A stretch of DNA of 64,000 bases from Rubricella sp038526735 (GCA_038526735.1 JBCBGM010000007.1:9121-73120), one strand, 5' to 3'. Numbered from the stretch's first letter, positions 53,511 through 62,711 are shown. Numbers and translations: made by a program. The notes: generated by a model from the sequence alone, not told the origin.

Positions 53511-55052
53511 GTGCGCCCCATCCGGCTGATCTCGGGCTTTCTGACAGTCGGGGCATGGACGTTTCTGAGCCGAATTCTTGGGTTTGCGCGAGATCTGATC
53601 ATCGCGGCCTCCCTCGGTTCTGGGCCTGTTGCGCAGGCGTTTTTGATGGCGTTTGCCCTGCCGAACATGTTCCGACGGTTCTTTGCAGAAGGGGCGTTTA
53701 ACACAGCCTTTGTGCCGCTCTTCTCAAAGAAACTGGAGGCAGAGGAGGGGGCTGCGGAGTTTGCGCGGGATGCCTTCTCAGCGCTCGCAAGCGTTTTGAT
53801 TGTGGTCACGCTGATTGCCCAACTCGCGATGCCGCTCTTGGTCTATGCCATTGCCAGCGGTTTTGCCGGAGATGCGCGGTTTGACTTGACCGTCCTCTAT
53901 GGGCGGATCGTTTTTGGGTATATTTTGCTGATCTCTCTGGCCGCCTTGCTCTCTGGCGTTTTGAACGCAACGGGGCGGTTTCTCGCTGCCGCTGCCGCGC
54001 CCGCGCTTTTGAACGTGGTTTTGATTGCGGCGCTTGTGATGAGTGGTGGCGATGATGAGATAACCGGACTGTGGCTTTCTTGGGGAGCCCTGCTGGGCGG
54101 GGTCGCGCAGTTGGGGGTTGTCTGGTGGGCGGCGGCGCGGGCTGGGTTTCGGGTGATCCCGCGCATCCCGGTGCTCACGCCCGATCTTAAACGCCTTGCG
54201 GTGATTGCCTTTCCGGCGGCCCTCGCGGGGGGTGTCATGCAGGTCAACCTGCTTGTGGGCCGTCAGGTTGCCAGCTTTTTTGACGGTGCTGTGGTGTGGC
54301 TGAACCTGGCCGACAGGCTCTATCAACTGCCGCTGGGCGTGGTTGGGATTGCGATTGGCGTGGTGCTCTTGCCGGACCTCTCGCGCAGGCTCACCGCTGG
54401 AGATACCGAGGGCAGTCGCAACGCCGCGAACAGGGCAGCCGAGTTTGCGCTGGTGTTGTCGCTGCCCGCCACAATCGCACTGATGGTGATTGCCCAGCCC
54501 CTTGCACATGTCCTTTTCGAGCGCGGCGCCTTTACCGCAGCAGACACCGCCGCGACAGCGCTGGCAATTGCGGTCTATGGGGCGGGCCTTCCGGCGTTTG
54601 TGTTGCTCAAAGTTGTCCAGCCGCTGTTTTTCGCACGCGAAGACACCAAGACGCCGTTCCGCATGGCGCTTTGGGCAATGGCGGTGAACGCGGTCGTGGC
54701 CGTTGCCGGAGCGCCGCTCGTTGGGTTCATCGCGGCAGCACTCGGGACGACGCTGGCGGCCTGGGTGAACCTCGCGCTGCTCTGGGCACGCGCCCGAAGC
54801 CTCGGCCCCGCCGTGCAGCCGGACTCGCGGCTGATCCGAAGCGCACCTCGGGTTGTGCTGAGCAGCCTGATCATGGGCAGCGTCCTGGTGCTCATGGCGA
54901 TGGTGCTGATCGAGCCGTTGCACACGCCGCGGCTGCGGTATGTGGCGCTTGCGCTGCTCGTGGCTGTGGGGATGGTGGTGTATGGCGCAAGCGTGGTGCT
55001 GACCCGGGCGCTCACGCCCGCAGACCTGCGTGCCATGGTGAAACGAGGCTAG
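53511..55052 (+). CDS. murJ: Lipid II flippase MurJ
   Basis: MurJ flips lipid II across the inner membrane for peptidoglycan synthesis. The 513-residue integral protein has about 14 transmembrane segments and an N-terminal TFLSRILGFARDLIIAASLG block, with GFIAAALGTTLAAWVNLALLW late in the chain. The GTG at 53511 abuts the glnD stop, with no gap. The order of an LpoA-like protein, glnD, murJ is regular for this group, although trpS, often next, is missing. Confidence 0.96.
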   Translation: MRPIRLISGFLTVGAWTFLSRILGFARDLIIAASLGSGPVAQAFLMAFALPNMFRRFFAEGAFNTAFVPLFSKKLEAEEGAAEFARDAFSALASVLIVVTLIAQLAMPLLVYAIASGFAGDARFDLTVLYGRIVFGYILLISLAALLSGVLNATGRFLAAAAAPALLNVVLIAALVMSGGDDEITGLWLSWGALLGGVAQLGVVWWAAARAGFRVIPRIPVLTPDLKRLAVIAFPAALAGGVMQVNLLVGRQVASFFDGAVVWLNLADRLYQLPLGVVGIAIGVVLLPDLSRRLTAGDTEGSRNAANRAAEFALVLSLPATIALMVIAQPLAHVLFERGAFTAADTAATALAIAVYGAGLPAFVLLKVVQPLFFAREDTKTPFRMALWAMAVNAVVAVAGAPLVGFIAAALGTTLAAWVNLALLWARARSLGPAVQPDSRLIRSAPRVVLSSLIMGSVLVLMAMVLIEPLHTPRLRYVALALLVAVGMVVYGASVVLTRALTPADLRAMVKRG

Positions 55053-55118
55053 GGGCTCTGCCCCTCTGCCGGGCTGCGCCCGTCATTCACCCCGAGGTAT
55101 TTTGATCAAGATGAAGGA
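55053..55118. repeat. Intergenic GGGGC...TTCACCCCG repeat, copy 1
   Basis: Just after murJ there is a GGGGC-TCT-GCCCC hairpin (55053-55065), then CCGGG and CCCG stems, then the conserved TTCACCCCGAGGTATTTT at 55086-55103. The same pattern recurs at 57580-57645 and, inverted, at 62598-62690. It sits between the convergent murJ and uvrD genes and may act as a terminator. Confidence 0.65.
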
Positions 55119-57494
55119 TCAGAAGGGCACATCGGCGGCACCCGTCACGAAGGAGGCCACAACCTTTTTGGTTCCGGCTTTCTCAAAGGCAACTGTCAGC
55201 TTGTCACCCTCCATCGCCTCGATGGTACCGTAGCCGAACTTTTGGTGGAACACGCGCTCTCCGAGGTCGAAGGCGGGCACGGCCTCGGCGTCGATGACCA
55301 TGTTGCGGCTTTCCTTGGGCTGGCTCATGCCGCGGCGGGAGATGTTGGACTGCATCCGCGCCCATCCCGGAGAGTTGTAGGCATCGGCGCGGGTGGCGCG
55401 TTCCTCAAGCTCAGAGCCTTTCATCACGCCCTCAAACCCGGGGGCGGCGGCGCCAAACCCGCCGCCGTAAAGGCCTGGTGGGGTGAGCACATCGACGTGC
55501 TCTTCGGGCAACTCGTCGATGAAGCGGGAGGGTAGGGCGGATTGCCACTGGTTGTAGACGCGGCGGTTGGCGGCGAAAGAGATCGTGCAGAGCCGCTCGG
55601 CGCGCGTGATGCCGACATAGGCGAGGCGGCGTTCTTCCTCGAGGCCCTTTTTGCCACTTTCATCCATCGCGCGCTGGCTTGGGAAGAGCCCATCCTCCCA
55701 GCCCGGCAGGAACACCACCGGAAACTCCAGCCCCTTGGCGGCGTGCAGCGTCATGACGGAGATTTTCTCGCCGCCCTCTTCGGTGTCGTTCGACATCACG
55801 AGCGAGACATGTTCGAGGAAGCCTTGCAAATTCTCGAACTCTTCCAGCGCTTTGACGAGTTCCTTGAGGTTGTCGAGGCGGCCGGGGGCCTCTGGGCTTT
55901 TGTCGTTCTGGAGCATCTGGGTGTAGCCCGACTCTTCCAGAATGATCTCGGCCAGCTCCACATGGGAGAGCTCACCCTTGGCCATCTCAGCGGACCAACG
56001 GTCGAAGTTGCGGACAAGCTCGCCCAGCTGATTGGCGGCGCGTTTGGGCACGAGGCCGTCAGCGATCACGATGCGCGCTCCTTCGAGCACGCTGACGCCG
56101 TGTTGGCGGGCGGTGGTCTGGATGGTGGCTTGCGCCTTGTCGCCCAAGCCGCGCTTGGGGGTGTTGACGATGCGCTCAAACGCGAGGCCATCATCGGGCG
56201 AGACGACGACGCGGAAATAGGCCATCGCGTCGCGGATCTCCATCCGCTCATAGAAGCGCGGGCCGCCGATCACGCGGTAGGGCAGGCCGATGGTCAGAAA
56301 GCGGTCTTCAAAGGCGCGCATCTGATGCGATGCGCGCACGAGAATGGCCATGTCATCAAGGCTTTCGGGGTCGAGGCCGCGGGTGCCTTTTTGCAGCGCT
56401 TCGACCTCTTCGCCGATCCAGCGGGCCTCTTCCTCGCCGTCCCAATGGCCGATGAGGCGGACCTTTTCGCCCTCGTTTGAGGCGGTCCAGAGCTCTTTGC
56501 CTAAGCGCCCTTCGTTGCCCCGGATCACGCCTGAGGCGGCGGCGAGGATGTGCGGGGTGGAGCGGTAGTTTTGCTCAAGCCGGATAACCTCTGCGCCGGG
56601 AAAATCCTTTTCAAACCGCAGGATGTTGCCTACCTCGGCACCGCGCCAGCCATAGATCGACTGATCATCATCGCCCACGCAGCAGATGTTGCGGTGCCCC
56701 TCAGCAAGCAGTCGGAGCCAGAGATACTGGGCGACATTGGTATCCTGATACTCATCGACGAGGATGTAACGGAACCACCGCTGATATTGCGCCAGCACAT
56801 CCTCATGCGCTTTGAAGATCTCGACGACATGCAGCAGCAGATCGCCAAAATCGACGGCGTTGAGGGTTTTGAGGCGCTCTTGGTATTGCGCGTAAAGCTC
56901 GCGGCCGCGGTGGGCGTATTTTGCGCCTTCGGCTTCGGGCACCTGTTGCGGCGTCCAGGCGCGGTTTTTCCAGCTGTCGATGAAGCTGGCGAGCATCCGC
57001 GCGGGCCAGCGTTTGTCATCGATGCCCTCGGACTGCACGAGTTGTTTGAGCAGGCGGATCTGATCGTCGGTGTCGAGGATGGTGAAGTTGGATTTGAGGT
57101 CCACAAGCTCGGCGTGGCGGCGCAGGATTTTGACGTTGATCGAGTGGAAGGTGCCGAGCCAGGGCATCCCCTCGATGGTGCCGCCCACGAGGTTGCCGAT
57201 GCGCATCTTCATTTCGCGCGCGGCTTTGTTGGTGAAGGTGACCGACAGAATTTCGTTGGGTCGCGCGCGGCCTTGGGCGAGCAGATGCGCGATGCGGGTG
57301 GTGAGCGCCTTGGTCTTGCCGGTGCCAGCGCCTGCGAGCACCAGAACCGGGCCGTCGAGCGCCTCGACGGCGGCGCGTTGGGCATCATTGAGGGTGTCGA
57401 GATAGGGCGCGGGGCGGGCGGCCATCGCACGAGCAGCGAGGCCTTGTGCCTCCACTGCAGCGAATCCGCTGTCGAAATCATCCATCTCGGTCAT
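55119..57494 (-). CDS. uvrD: UvrD/PcrA-type ATP-dependent DNA helicase
   Basis: A 791-residue superfamily 1 3'-5' helicase. Walker A is GAGTGKTK at about 55-62; motif II is VDEYQDTN; motif III carries GDDDQSIYGWRGAEVGN; later motifs include MTLHAAKGLEFPVVFLPGWE and YVGITRAERL. It unwinds DNA in nucleotide excision and mismatch repair. The acidic N-terminus with MTEMDDFDSG is a common variant. The C-terminal end has a short RNA-polymerase-interaction-like part, FGYGTIEAMEGDKLTV. It is convergent with murJ. Confidence 0.96.
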   Translation of the reverse strand: MTEMDDFDSGFAAVEAQGLAARAMAARPAPYLDTLNDAQRAAVEALDGPVLVLAGAGTGKTKALTTRIAHLLAQGRARPNEILSVTFTNKAAREMKMRIGNLVGGTIEGMPWLGTFHSINVKILRRHAELVDLKSNFTILDTDDQIRLLKQLVQSEGIDDKRWPARMLASFIDSWKNRAWTPQQVPEAEGAKYAHRGRELYAQYQERLKTLNAVDFGDLLLHVVEIFKAHEDVLAQYQRWFRYILVDEYQDTNVAQYLWLRLLAEGHRNICCVGDDDQSIYGWRGAEVGNILRFEKDFPGAEVIRLEQNYRSTPHILAAASGVIRGNEGRLGKELWTASNEGEKVRLIGHWDGEEEARWIGEEVEALQKGTRGLDPESLDDMAILVRASHQMRAFEDRFLTIGLPYRVIGGPRFYERMEIRDAMAYFRVVVSPDDGLAFERIVNTPKRGLGDKAQATIQTTARQHGVSVLEGARIVIADGLVPKRAANQLGELVRNFDRWSAEMAKGELSHVELAEIILEESGYTQMLQNDKSPEAPGRLDNLKELVKALEEFENLQGFLEHVSLVMSNDTEEGGEKISVMTLHAAKGLEFPVVFLPGWEDGLFPSQRAMDESGKKGLEEERRLAYVGITRAERLCTISFAANRRVYNQWQSALPSRFIDELPEEHVDVLTPPGLYGGGFGAAAPGFEGVMKGSELEERATRADAYNSPGWARMQSNISRRGMSQPKESRNMVIDAEAVPAFDLGERVFHQKFGYGTIEAMEGDKLTVAFEKAGTKKVVASFVTGAADVPF

Positions 57495-57579
57495 GGGGCT
57501 GGAAGATAGCCGGAGATCGCCGTTTTGAAAAGTTAATGTTCAACTAATGTTCTCAGGCGTCTCAAAGGGTGGAGGCGGG

Positions 57580-57645
57580 GTTTAGGGGCACTGCCCCTCT
57601 ATCGCCTGCGGCGCCATTCACCCCGGAATATTTCAAAACCGACGA
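57580..57645 (+). repeat. Intergenic GGGGC...TTCACCCCG repeat, copy 2
   Basis: The copy contains GGGGC-ACT-GCCCC (57586-57598) and the conserved TTCACCCCGGAATATTTC at 57611-57628, followed by an AAAACCGACGAAGAC stretch that also occurs inverted near 62605. It extends the next gene's open frame artificially upstream, as the translated repeat has no stop. Confidence 0.65.
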
Positions 57646-57709
57646 AGACGGGGTGCTTTTCCTGACCGGGCGGCCGTGGCATCACCGGTCCGGAGAATAT
57701 GAGGGACGC

Positions 57710-58870
57710 ATGACACCGCAGGACCTATCCCGTTTGGAAGACCGCTATCCGGCGATTGATGATCTGGCCACGGCGGCAAAGGCGCGGATTCCGCATTTTG
57801 CGTGGGAGTATCTCGACAGCGGCACCGGGCGCGATGAAGCGATGCTCTCCAACGAGGCGGCGCTGAAGCGGGTGCACTTGGTGCCGGAGTTTTTGCAAGG
57901 AGATCAGGCGCCGGAGACAGGCGTGGAGCTGATGGGGGAGCGCTATGCGTTGCCGTTTGGCGCCGCGCCGATTGGCATGTCTGGGCTGATTTGGCCGAAA
58001 GCGGAGATGATGATCGCGCGGGCCTGTGCGGCATTTGATATCCCTTATTGTTTGTCGAGTGTGGCGGCGGCCTCGATCGAGGATGTGGCCCCGCATCATG
58101 GCGGCAAAGGGTGGTTTCAGCTCTATCCGGCGCGCGATGAGGGGCTGCGCCGCGATGTGTTGCAGCGGGCGTGGGGCGGTGGGTTTAAAACGCTCGTGCT
58201 GACGGTGGACATTCCGCTTTCGTCGCGGCGCGAGCGGCAGCGGCGGGGGGGGCTTGGCATCCAGCCCAATGTCTCGAACCAGATGCTCAGCCATATCGTG
58301 GTGCGGCCCGGCTGGGCCCTCGCAGCGCTGCAGGGGGAGAAGGCCACGCTGGGCACGATTGCGCCTTATGCCAAGAGCCGCGATCTTGCGACGGTTCGGG
58401 CGTTTTTCGTCAACGAATGGTCCTGCAATCCGGACTGGGCCTATGTTGAATGGCTGCGGCGGGAGTGGCAGGGCAAGCTCGTGATCAAGGGCGTGCTGCA
58501 CCCGCAAGATGCCGTGGCGGCGGTGGAGCGGGGCGTTGATGCGGTGTGGTGCTCCAACCATGGTGGGCGGCAGTTTGATGCGGCACCGGCCGCGATTGAT
58601 GCACTGCCCTCGGTGCTCGATGCGGTGGTTGGCCGTGCACCGGTGCTCTTTGACGGGGGCATTCGCTCAGGGCTCGACATCGCGCGGGCGCTCGCGCTGG
58701 GGGCTGACTTTACGTTTGTGGGTCGCGCGCCGCATTATGGAGTGGGTGCGTTGAAAGAGCCGGGGGCGCATCTGGCGTTTCACATTCTGGCTGAAGACCT
58801 CAGGAACGCGATGCACCAGGCGGGAACGCCGGACCTTCAGACGTTGCGTCAGCGGCTCGCGCGGACGTGA
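57710..58870 (+). CDS. FMN-dependent alpha-hydroxyacid dehydrogenase (LldD-like)
   Basis: A 386-residue TIM-barrel flavoprotein of the glycolate oxidase / L-lactate dehydrogenase family. The start at 57710 is the ATG right after the GGGAC of a weak ribosome site and matches the family start (LEDRYPAIDDLATAAKARIP); the open frame upstream is the repeat. The family signature is SNHGGRQFD near 280, holding the catalytic histidine, and the FMN-binding end has DGGIRSGLDIARALALGAD. The natural substrate (lactate, glycolate, mandelate) is not decidable. It lies just upstream of senC-regA. Confidence 0.9.
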   Translation: MTPQDLSRLEDRYPAIDDLATAAKARIPHFAWEYLDSGTGRDEAMLSNEAALKRVHLVPEFLQGDQAPETGVELMGERYALPFGAAPIGMSGLIWPKAEMMIARACAAFDIPYCLSSVAAASIEDVAPHHGGKGWFQLYPARDEGLRRDVLQRAWGGGFKTLVLTVDIPLSSRRERQRRGGLGIQPNVSNQMLSHIVVRPGWALAALQGEKATLGTIAPYAKSRDLATVRAFFVNEWSCNPDWAYVEWLRREWQGKLVIKGVLHPQDAVAAVERGVDAVWCSNHGGRQFDAAPAAIDALPSVLDAVVGRAPVLFDGGIRSGLDIARALALGADFTFVGRAPHYGVGALKEPGAHLAFHILAEDLRNAMHQAGTPDLQTLRQRLART

Positions 58871-58927
58871 TGGGTCTTTTGCGCTGAAGTTTGCGACATA
58901 TCTCGCGTCAGAGATGGAGAGAGATCA

Positions 58928-59551
58928 ATGACCCCAAAAACCGCCGCCTGGATGGCCTGTGGTGTGGTCGCTGTCGGGATTGGCGGCAGCGCACTCTATG
59001 TGTCGCTCAATCAAGAGGCCGATGAATACGCCGAATGCCGTGTCACCCAAATCGCGGGCGGCGGGGCCACAATCGGCGGGCCGTTTGAGCTGATTTCTGA
59101 GACGGGGATGCCAGTGACATCGGCGGAGGTGATCGATGGGCCGACGCTGATTTACTTCGGCTATACCTTCTGCCCCGACGTCTGCCCGGTGGATCTGTCT
59201 CGCAATGCGGAGGCGGTGGCGCTCTTGGAGGACCGCGGGATTGATGCCGTTGAGCCGGTGTTCATCACCATCGATCCAGAGCGGGACACGGTCGAGCAGG
59301 TCGCGGCCTACACCGACTATATGCACGACCGGATGCTGGGTCTGACAGGCTCTCAGGAAGCGATCGACGCGGCGGTGCGAGCGTATCGCGTTTATGCTCG
59401 AAAAGTGCCCTCTGAGGATGAGTTTTACCTCATGGATCACTCCTCTTTTTCTTACCTGATGTCGCCTGCGGGCCTGTTGGAAGTGTATCCGTCAAACACG
59501 CTTCCGGACGCGATGGCTAATTCTCTGGAATGTTTCATAGAAAGACTATAA
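58928..59551 (+). CDS. senC: SCO1/SenC copper-chaperone-like protein
   Basis: A 207-residue thioredoxin-fold protein with one N-terminal membrane anchor (AAWMACGVVAVGIGGSALYV). The copper-binding cysteines are C82 and C86 in FCPDVCP, with the histidine H171 in MDHSSF. SCO proteins help deliver copper to CuA of cytochrome oxidase; in Rhodobacter SenC/PrrC also affects the RegB-RegA redox signal. It lies 44 bases upstream of regA, as in relatives. Confidence 0.95.
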   Translation: MTPKTAAWMACGVVAVGIGGSALYVSLNQEADEYAECRVTQIAGGGATIGGPFELISETGMPVTSAEVIDGPTLIYFGYTFCPDVCPVDLSRNAEAVALLEDRGIDAVEPVFITIDPERDTVEQVAAYTDYMHDRMLGLTGSQEAIDAAVRAYRVYARKVPSEDEFYLMDHSSFSYLMSPAGLLEVYPSNTLPDAMANSLECFIERL

Positions 59552-59594
59552 TGTCGCAGTTCTGATATAAAACGGATCGTCTGGGGAGGCGCCG

Positions 59595-60149
59595 GTGAAC
59601 GATATGACACCTGATGATTTGGGCGAGGACCGCACGCTTCTGCTTGTTGATGATGACGAGCCGTTTCTGCGGCGCTTGGCCCGGGCGATGGAAAAGCGGG
59701 GCTTTGACGTGAGCCCAGCGCTCAGCGTGGCCGAGGGACGGGCCATCGTTGAAAAGCAGCAGCCTGCCTTTGCGGTGGTCGATCTGCGGCTTGAGGATGG
59801 CAACGGTCTTGAGGTCGTTGAGCTTCTGCGCGACCGGCGAGCGGATGCCAAGATCGTCGTGCTCACGGGCTATGGTGCGATTGCAACCGCCGTGGCTGCG
59901 GTGAAGATTGGCGCGACCGATTATCTCTCAAAGCCCGCGGATGCGAACGACATCTTCAACGCGCTTCTGGCAAAGACTGAGGATAAGCCTCCACCGCCAG
60001 AGAACCCGATGTCGGCTGACCGGGTACGGTGGGAGCATATCCAGCGAGTGTTTGAGCTGTGTGACCGCAACGTCTCTGAGACGGCGCGCCGGCTCAACAT
60101 GCACCGCCGGACGCTGCAGCGAATTTTGGCCAAGCGCAGCCCGCGCTAG
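59595..60149 (+). CDS. regA: RegA/PrrA/ActR response regulator
   Basis: A 184-residue redox response regulator that activates photosynthesis, respiration and carbon-fixation genes at low oxygen in related phototrophs. The receiver domain has the phosphorylated Asp63 in VVDLRLEDG, acidic D19-D21 and the lysine K113 in YLSKP. A proline linker (PPPPENPM) leads to a Fis-like HTH, NVSETARRLNMHRRTLQRIL. The cognate kinase gene regB is not adjacent, as it often is in Rhodobacter. It ends overlapping the convergent YcjX-like gene by four bases. Confidence 0.96.
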   Translation: MNDMTPDDLGEDRTLLLVDDDEPFLRRLARAMEKRGFDVSPALSVAEGRAIVEKQQPAFAVVDLRLEDGNGLEVVELLRDRRADAKIVVLTGYGAIATAVAAVKIGATDYLSKPADANDIFNALLAKTEDKPPPPENPMSADRVRWEHIQRVFELCDRNVSETARRLNMHRRTLQRILAKRSPR

Positions 60150-61588
60150 AGCTTATCCCCGAACAGAAACTGGGCTGCCCTGTCGAGACGGACATGGGGC
60201 AGCCCTCTTGTATTCAGGCTTTCGAGTTGGGGTGGTGCAAAGACGGTCGCGGCAAAGCCTGCGCTGTCCCATGTCGGCGGCTCACTGAGAAGCCCCGCAA
60301 GATCAGCGGGCAACGTGCCCGGATGAATGGCAAGCTCCGCCCGGTCACTGTCGCGCAGCCCGCGCACCAGGTGCAGGGTCTGGCCGCCCCGCTCGACCTC
60401 TTGCTCTTGCGTGGCTTTGAGGGAGGCGAGCGCCATCGACTGGACCTCCGCCCCTGAAAACTTCGCGTTTGCAGCGGCCTCTTGCACCATTTGACCCATC
60501 AACTCCGCCAGCCGGTCATGCTGAAGGTGGTGCAGATGGTCGGCCTTGGTGGCGGCAAAGAGGATCCGATCCACCCGACGCCCCAGAATGGTGGAAAGCC
60601 AGCTGTTTTTGCCTGGGCGAAACGCGTTCAGAACACCGCTGAGCGACTCTCTCAGGTCGCGCACAGCTTCTGGCCCGGAATTCAGCGCGCCAAGCAGATC
60701 GACGAGGACTACCTGCCGGTCCACCCGCGCGAAGTGATCCCTGAAGAAGGGCTGCACGACCTGCCGACGGTAGGCCTCAAACCGCCGCTCAAAAGCGCGG
60801 TGCAGTGAGCCGTTGGGGGCTTGGGTTGGCGGCAACGGCGCAAACGTGAGCGCAGGGGAGCCCTCAAGATCGCCAGGCAGCAAGAACCGACCGGGCGTGA
60901 TGTTGGCAAAGCCCGCGTCGCGGCAGTTGTGCAGGTACTCGGTAAAGGCCTTCGCCAAGTGCTGCGCCTCTACCTCATCCAGTTTCGCGGTTGGGTCGAG
61001 GTCTTCGACGACTGCGTGCCACGCCTCCGACAGTGCGGGTCGCGCGGCGATGGTTTTGAGCGTTTGGCTCGACCAGCGGGCATAGGTCGTCTCCAACAGC
61101 GCCAGATCTAGCAGCCACTCGCCGGGGTAATCGACGATATCGAGGTGGCTGGTTCTGGGGCCCGCGAGCGAGGCCAACATCCCCGCTGGCTGCACTTTAA
61201 ACGACAGCCGCAACTGACTGATCGACCGGGTGGACGAGGGCCACTGCGGCGGGTCGGACAGCAAGGCCTGCTGGTGCTGCTCCAGCGCAAAGCGGGGTAC
61301 CAGATCGTCAGGCTGCGGTTGTAGATAAGCGATCTCGAGCCGCCCATCGCGCAACACAGCTACCTGCCCCATCCGCGCCTGCGCCGTCAGGTTCGACACG
61401 AGCGAGGTGATAAACACCGTCTTTCCAGCCCGCGCGAGGCCCGTCACCCCTAACCGCGTCACCGGCTCAAACAGCATCTCAGAAACGCCCTCGCCCACGC
61501 GGCCCACGCCGCGGGTGAGCCATTTCGCACTATTGGTGACAGGGGTGAGAGGGTTCGGCGGTTTCACAAGCTCGATGTGGGGTAACAC
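60146..61588 (-). CDS. YcjX-like P-loop protein (DUF463)
   Basis: A 480-residue protein of the YcjX/DUF463 family. The P-loop is TGLARAGKTVF near 50, followed by the family's SLVSNLTAQARMG and a HLDIVDYPGEWLLDL Walker-B-like segment near 155. In E. coli YcjX is linked to stress and cell envelope. The exact start is uncertain: an internal GTG or TTG near residue 20 could also serve, because homologues begin close to the LTRGVGRVGEG segment. Its position next to regA is common in Rhodobacterales, from memory. Confidence 0.87.
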   Translation of the reverse strand: MLPHIELVKPPNPLTPVTNSAKWLTRGVGRVGEGVSEMLFEPVTRLGVTGLARAGKTVFITSLVSNLTAQARMGQVAVLRDGRLEIAYLQPQPDDLVPRFALEQHQQALLSDPPQWPSSTRSISQLRLSFKVQPAGMLASLAGPRTSHLDIVDYPGEWLLDLALLETTYARWSSQTLKTIAARPALSEAWHAVVEDLDPTAKLDEVEAQHLAKAFTEYLHNCRDAGFANITPGRFLLPGDLEGSPALTFAPLPPTQAPNGSLHRAFERRFEAYRRQVVQPFFRDHFARVDRQVVLVDLLGALNSGPEAVRDLRESLSGVLNAFRPGKNSWLSTILGRRVDRILFAATKADHLHHLQHDRLAELMGQMVQEAAANAKFSGAEVQSMALASLKATQEQEVERGGQTLHLVRGLRDSDRAELAIHPGTLPADLAGLLSEPPTWDSAGFAATVFAPPQLESLNTRGLPHVRLDRAAQFLFGDKL

Positions 61589-61641
61589 AGGCGCATTTGG
61601 AAGGGCTTGGCAAAGCCTATCCGCTTCGCTACCGCGCTGCC

Positions 61642-62406
61642 ATGCCCCGCTATGCTCTCACGATTGAATATGACGGCGCACCCTTTGCCGGGTGGCAACG
61701 GCAGGCAGATCAACCTTCGGTGCAGGGCGCGGTAGAGGCCGCTTTGACCCGACTGACCGGCGACGAGGTTCTGATTCAAGGCGCCGGGCGCACGGATGCA
61801 GGCGTGCACGCACGGGGCCAAGTCGCGCATGTGGACCTCGCGAAAGACTGGCGGCCTTTTCGGTTGATGGAGGCGCTGAACGCTCATCTGCGGCCCGCAC
61901 CGGTGGCGATTTTGGCCGTAGCTGCGGTGGCGGAAGACTTCCACGCACGGTTTTCTGCAGTGCGCCGATCGTATCTCTACCGTCTCACCCCGCGCCGTGC
62001 ACCTTTGGCTCTTGAGGCGGGCCGCAGCTGGCAGATTCGCCACGCGCTCGATGTGAGCGCGATGCAGGAGGGCGCGGCGTATCTGATCGGCAAACACGAC
62101 TTTACAACCTTCCGCTCATCAATCTGCCAGGCGCAAAGCCCGGTCAAAACGCTCGACGCCCTGGAGATCACGCAGGTGGGGGCAGAGATCCACTGCCACG
62201 TCCGCGCCCGCTCGTTCCTGCACAACCAGGTCCGTAGCTTCATCGGCACGCTTGAGCGTGTCGGCGCAGGCGCCTGGCCCGCCGCGCGCGTGGCCGAAGC
62301 CCTCGCCGCCCAAGACCGCAGCGCCTGCGGGCCGGTGGCCCCGGCGCAAGGCCTCTATCTGATGGAGGTCGGCTACCCGCATGAGCCAGACTGGGTTCAG
62401 GCCTGA
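61642..62406 (+). CDS. truA: tRNA pseudouridine(38-40) synthase TruA
   Basis: TruA converts uridines at positions 38-40 of tRNA. The 254-residue protein opens MPRYALTIEYDGAPFAGWQR and has the catalytic Asp52 in GRTDAGVHA. Further blocks are KHDFTTFRSS and RSFLHNQVRSFIGTL. I use the ATG at 61642, since the preceding 15 residues do not fit the family. It is divergent from the YcjX-like gene. Confidence 0.96.
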   Translation: MPRYALTIEYDGAPFAGWQRQADQPSVQGAVEAALTRLTGDEVLIQGAGRTDAGVHARGQVAHVDLAKDWRPFRLMEALNAHLRPAPVAILAVAAVAEDFHARFSAVRRSYLYRLTPRRAPLALEAGRSWQIRHALDVSAMQEGAAYLIGKHDFTTFRSSICQAQSPVKTLDALEITQVGAEIHCHVRARSFLHNQVRSFIGTLERVGAGAWPAARVAEALAAQDRSACGPVAPAQGLYLMEVGYPHEPDWVQA

Positions 62407-62522
62407 AAGCCCCTCCCGCCCTTCGGTTGGGCCCAGCCCGCGCTGCGCGCGGGTCCGAAAGCCGTTGAGAAGCGCTTGAGGGCGCGGCTGCTCCCTCAAG
62501 TCGCCTCATCCAGTGTGGTGCT

Positions 62523-62594
62523 GTGAGTCGCGCCTGCCTCAAGGGTGCGCGGCTTCGCCGCCGCTATCGCGCCCTTGACCCCGGCCCGACTCAC
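62523..62594. repeat. Large imperfect palindrome
   Basis: The outer arms GTGAGTCG (62523-62530) and CGACTCAC (62587-62594) are perfect; the inner arms TCAAGGGTGCG (62539-62549) and CGCGCCCTTGA (62568-62578) match with one mismatch; the tip has CGGC-TTC-GCCG (62550-62560). The whole could fold as one branched hairpin on either strand. Confidence 0.65.
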
Positions 62595-62597
62595 GTC

Positions 62598-62690
62598 TTC
62601 GTCGGTTTTGAAATATTCCGGGGTGAAACCAGCCGGCTCGCCGGAGGCGACGCGGCTGGTGAGGGGCAGCGCCCCTTTGCGCCGTTTCAG
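62598..62690 (-). repeat. Intergenic GGGGC...TTCACCCCG repeat, copy 3 (inverted)
   Basis: On the minus strand this reads GGGGC-GCT-GCCCC, then CCGGCGAGCCGG stems, then TTTCACCCCGGAATATTTC followed by AAAACCGACGAAGAC, as in copy 2. It adjoins the palindrome at 62523-62594 and precedes the flavoprotein's stop. Confidence 0.65.
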
Positions 62691-62711
62691 CCCCCGCGCA
62701 GCAGGTGCCCC

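Larger units (their letters stand above)
62407..62711. other. Intergenic region with stacked inverted repeats
   Basis: No gene is visible between truA and the flavoprotein. A GC hairpin CCCGCGC and GCGCGGG lies at 62437-62453. A 72-base imperfect palindrome lies at 62523-62594 with GTGAGTCG and CGACTCAC ends and TCAAGGG and CCCTTGA inner arms. The rest is copy 3 of the GGGGC...TTCACCCCG repeat, listed separately. Confidence 0.6.
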
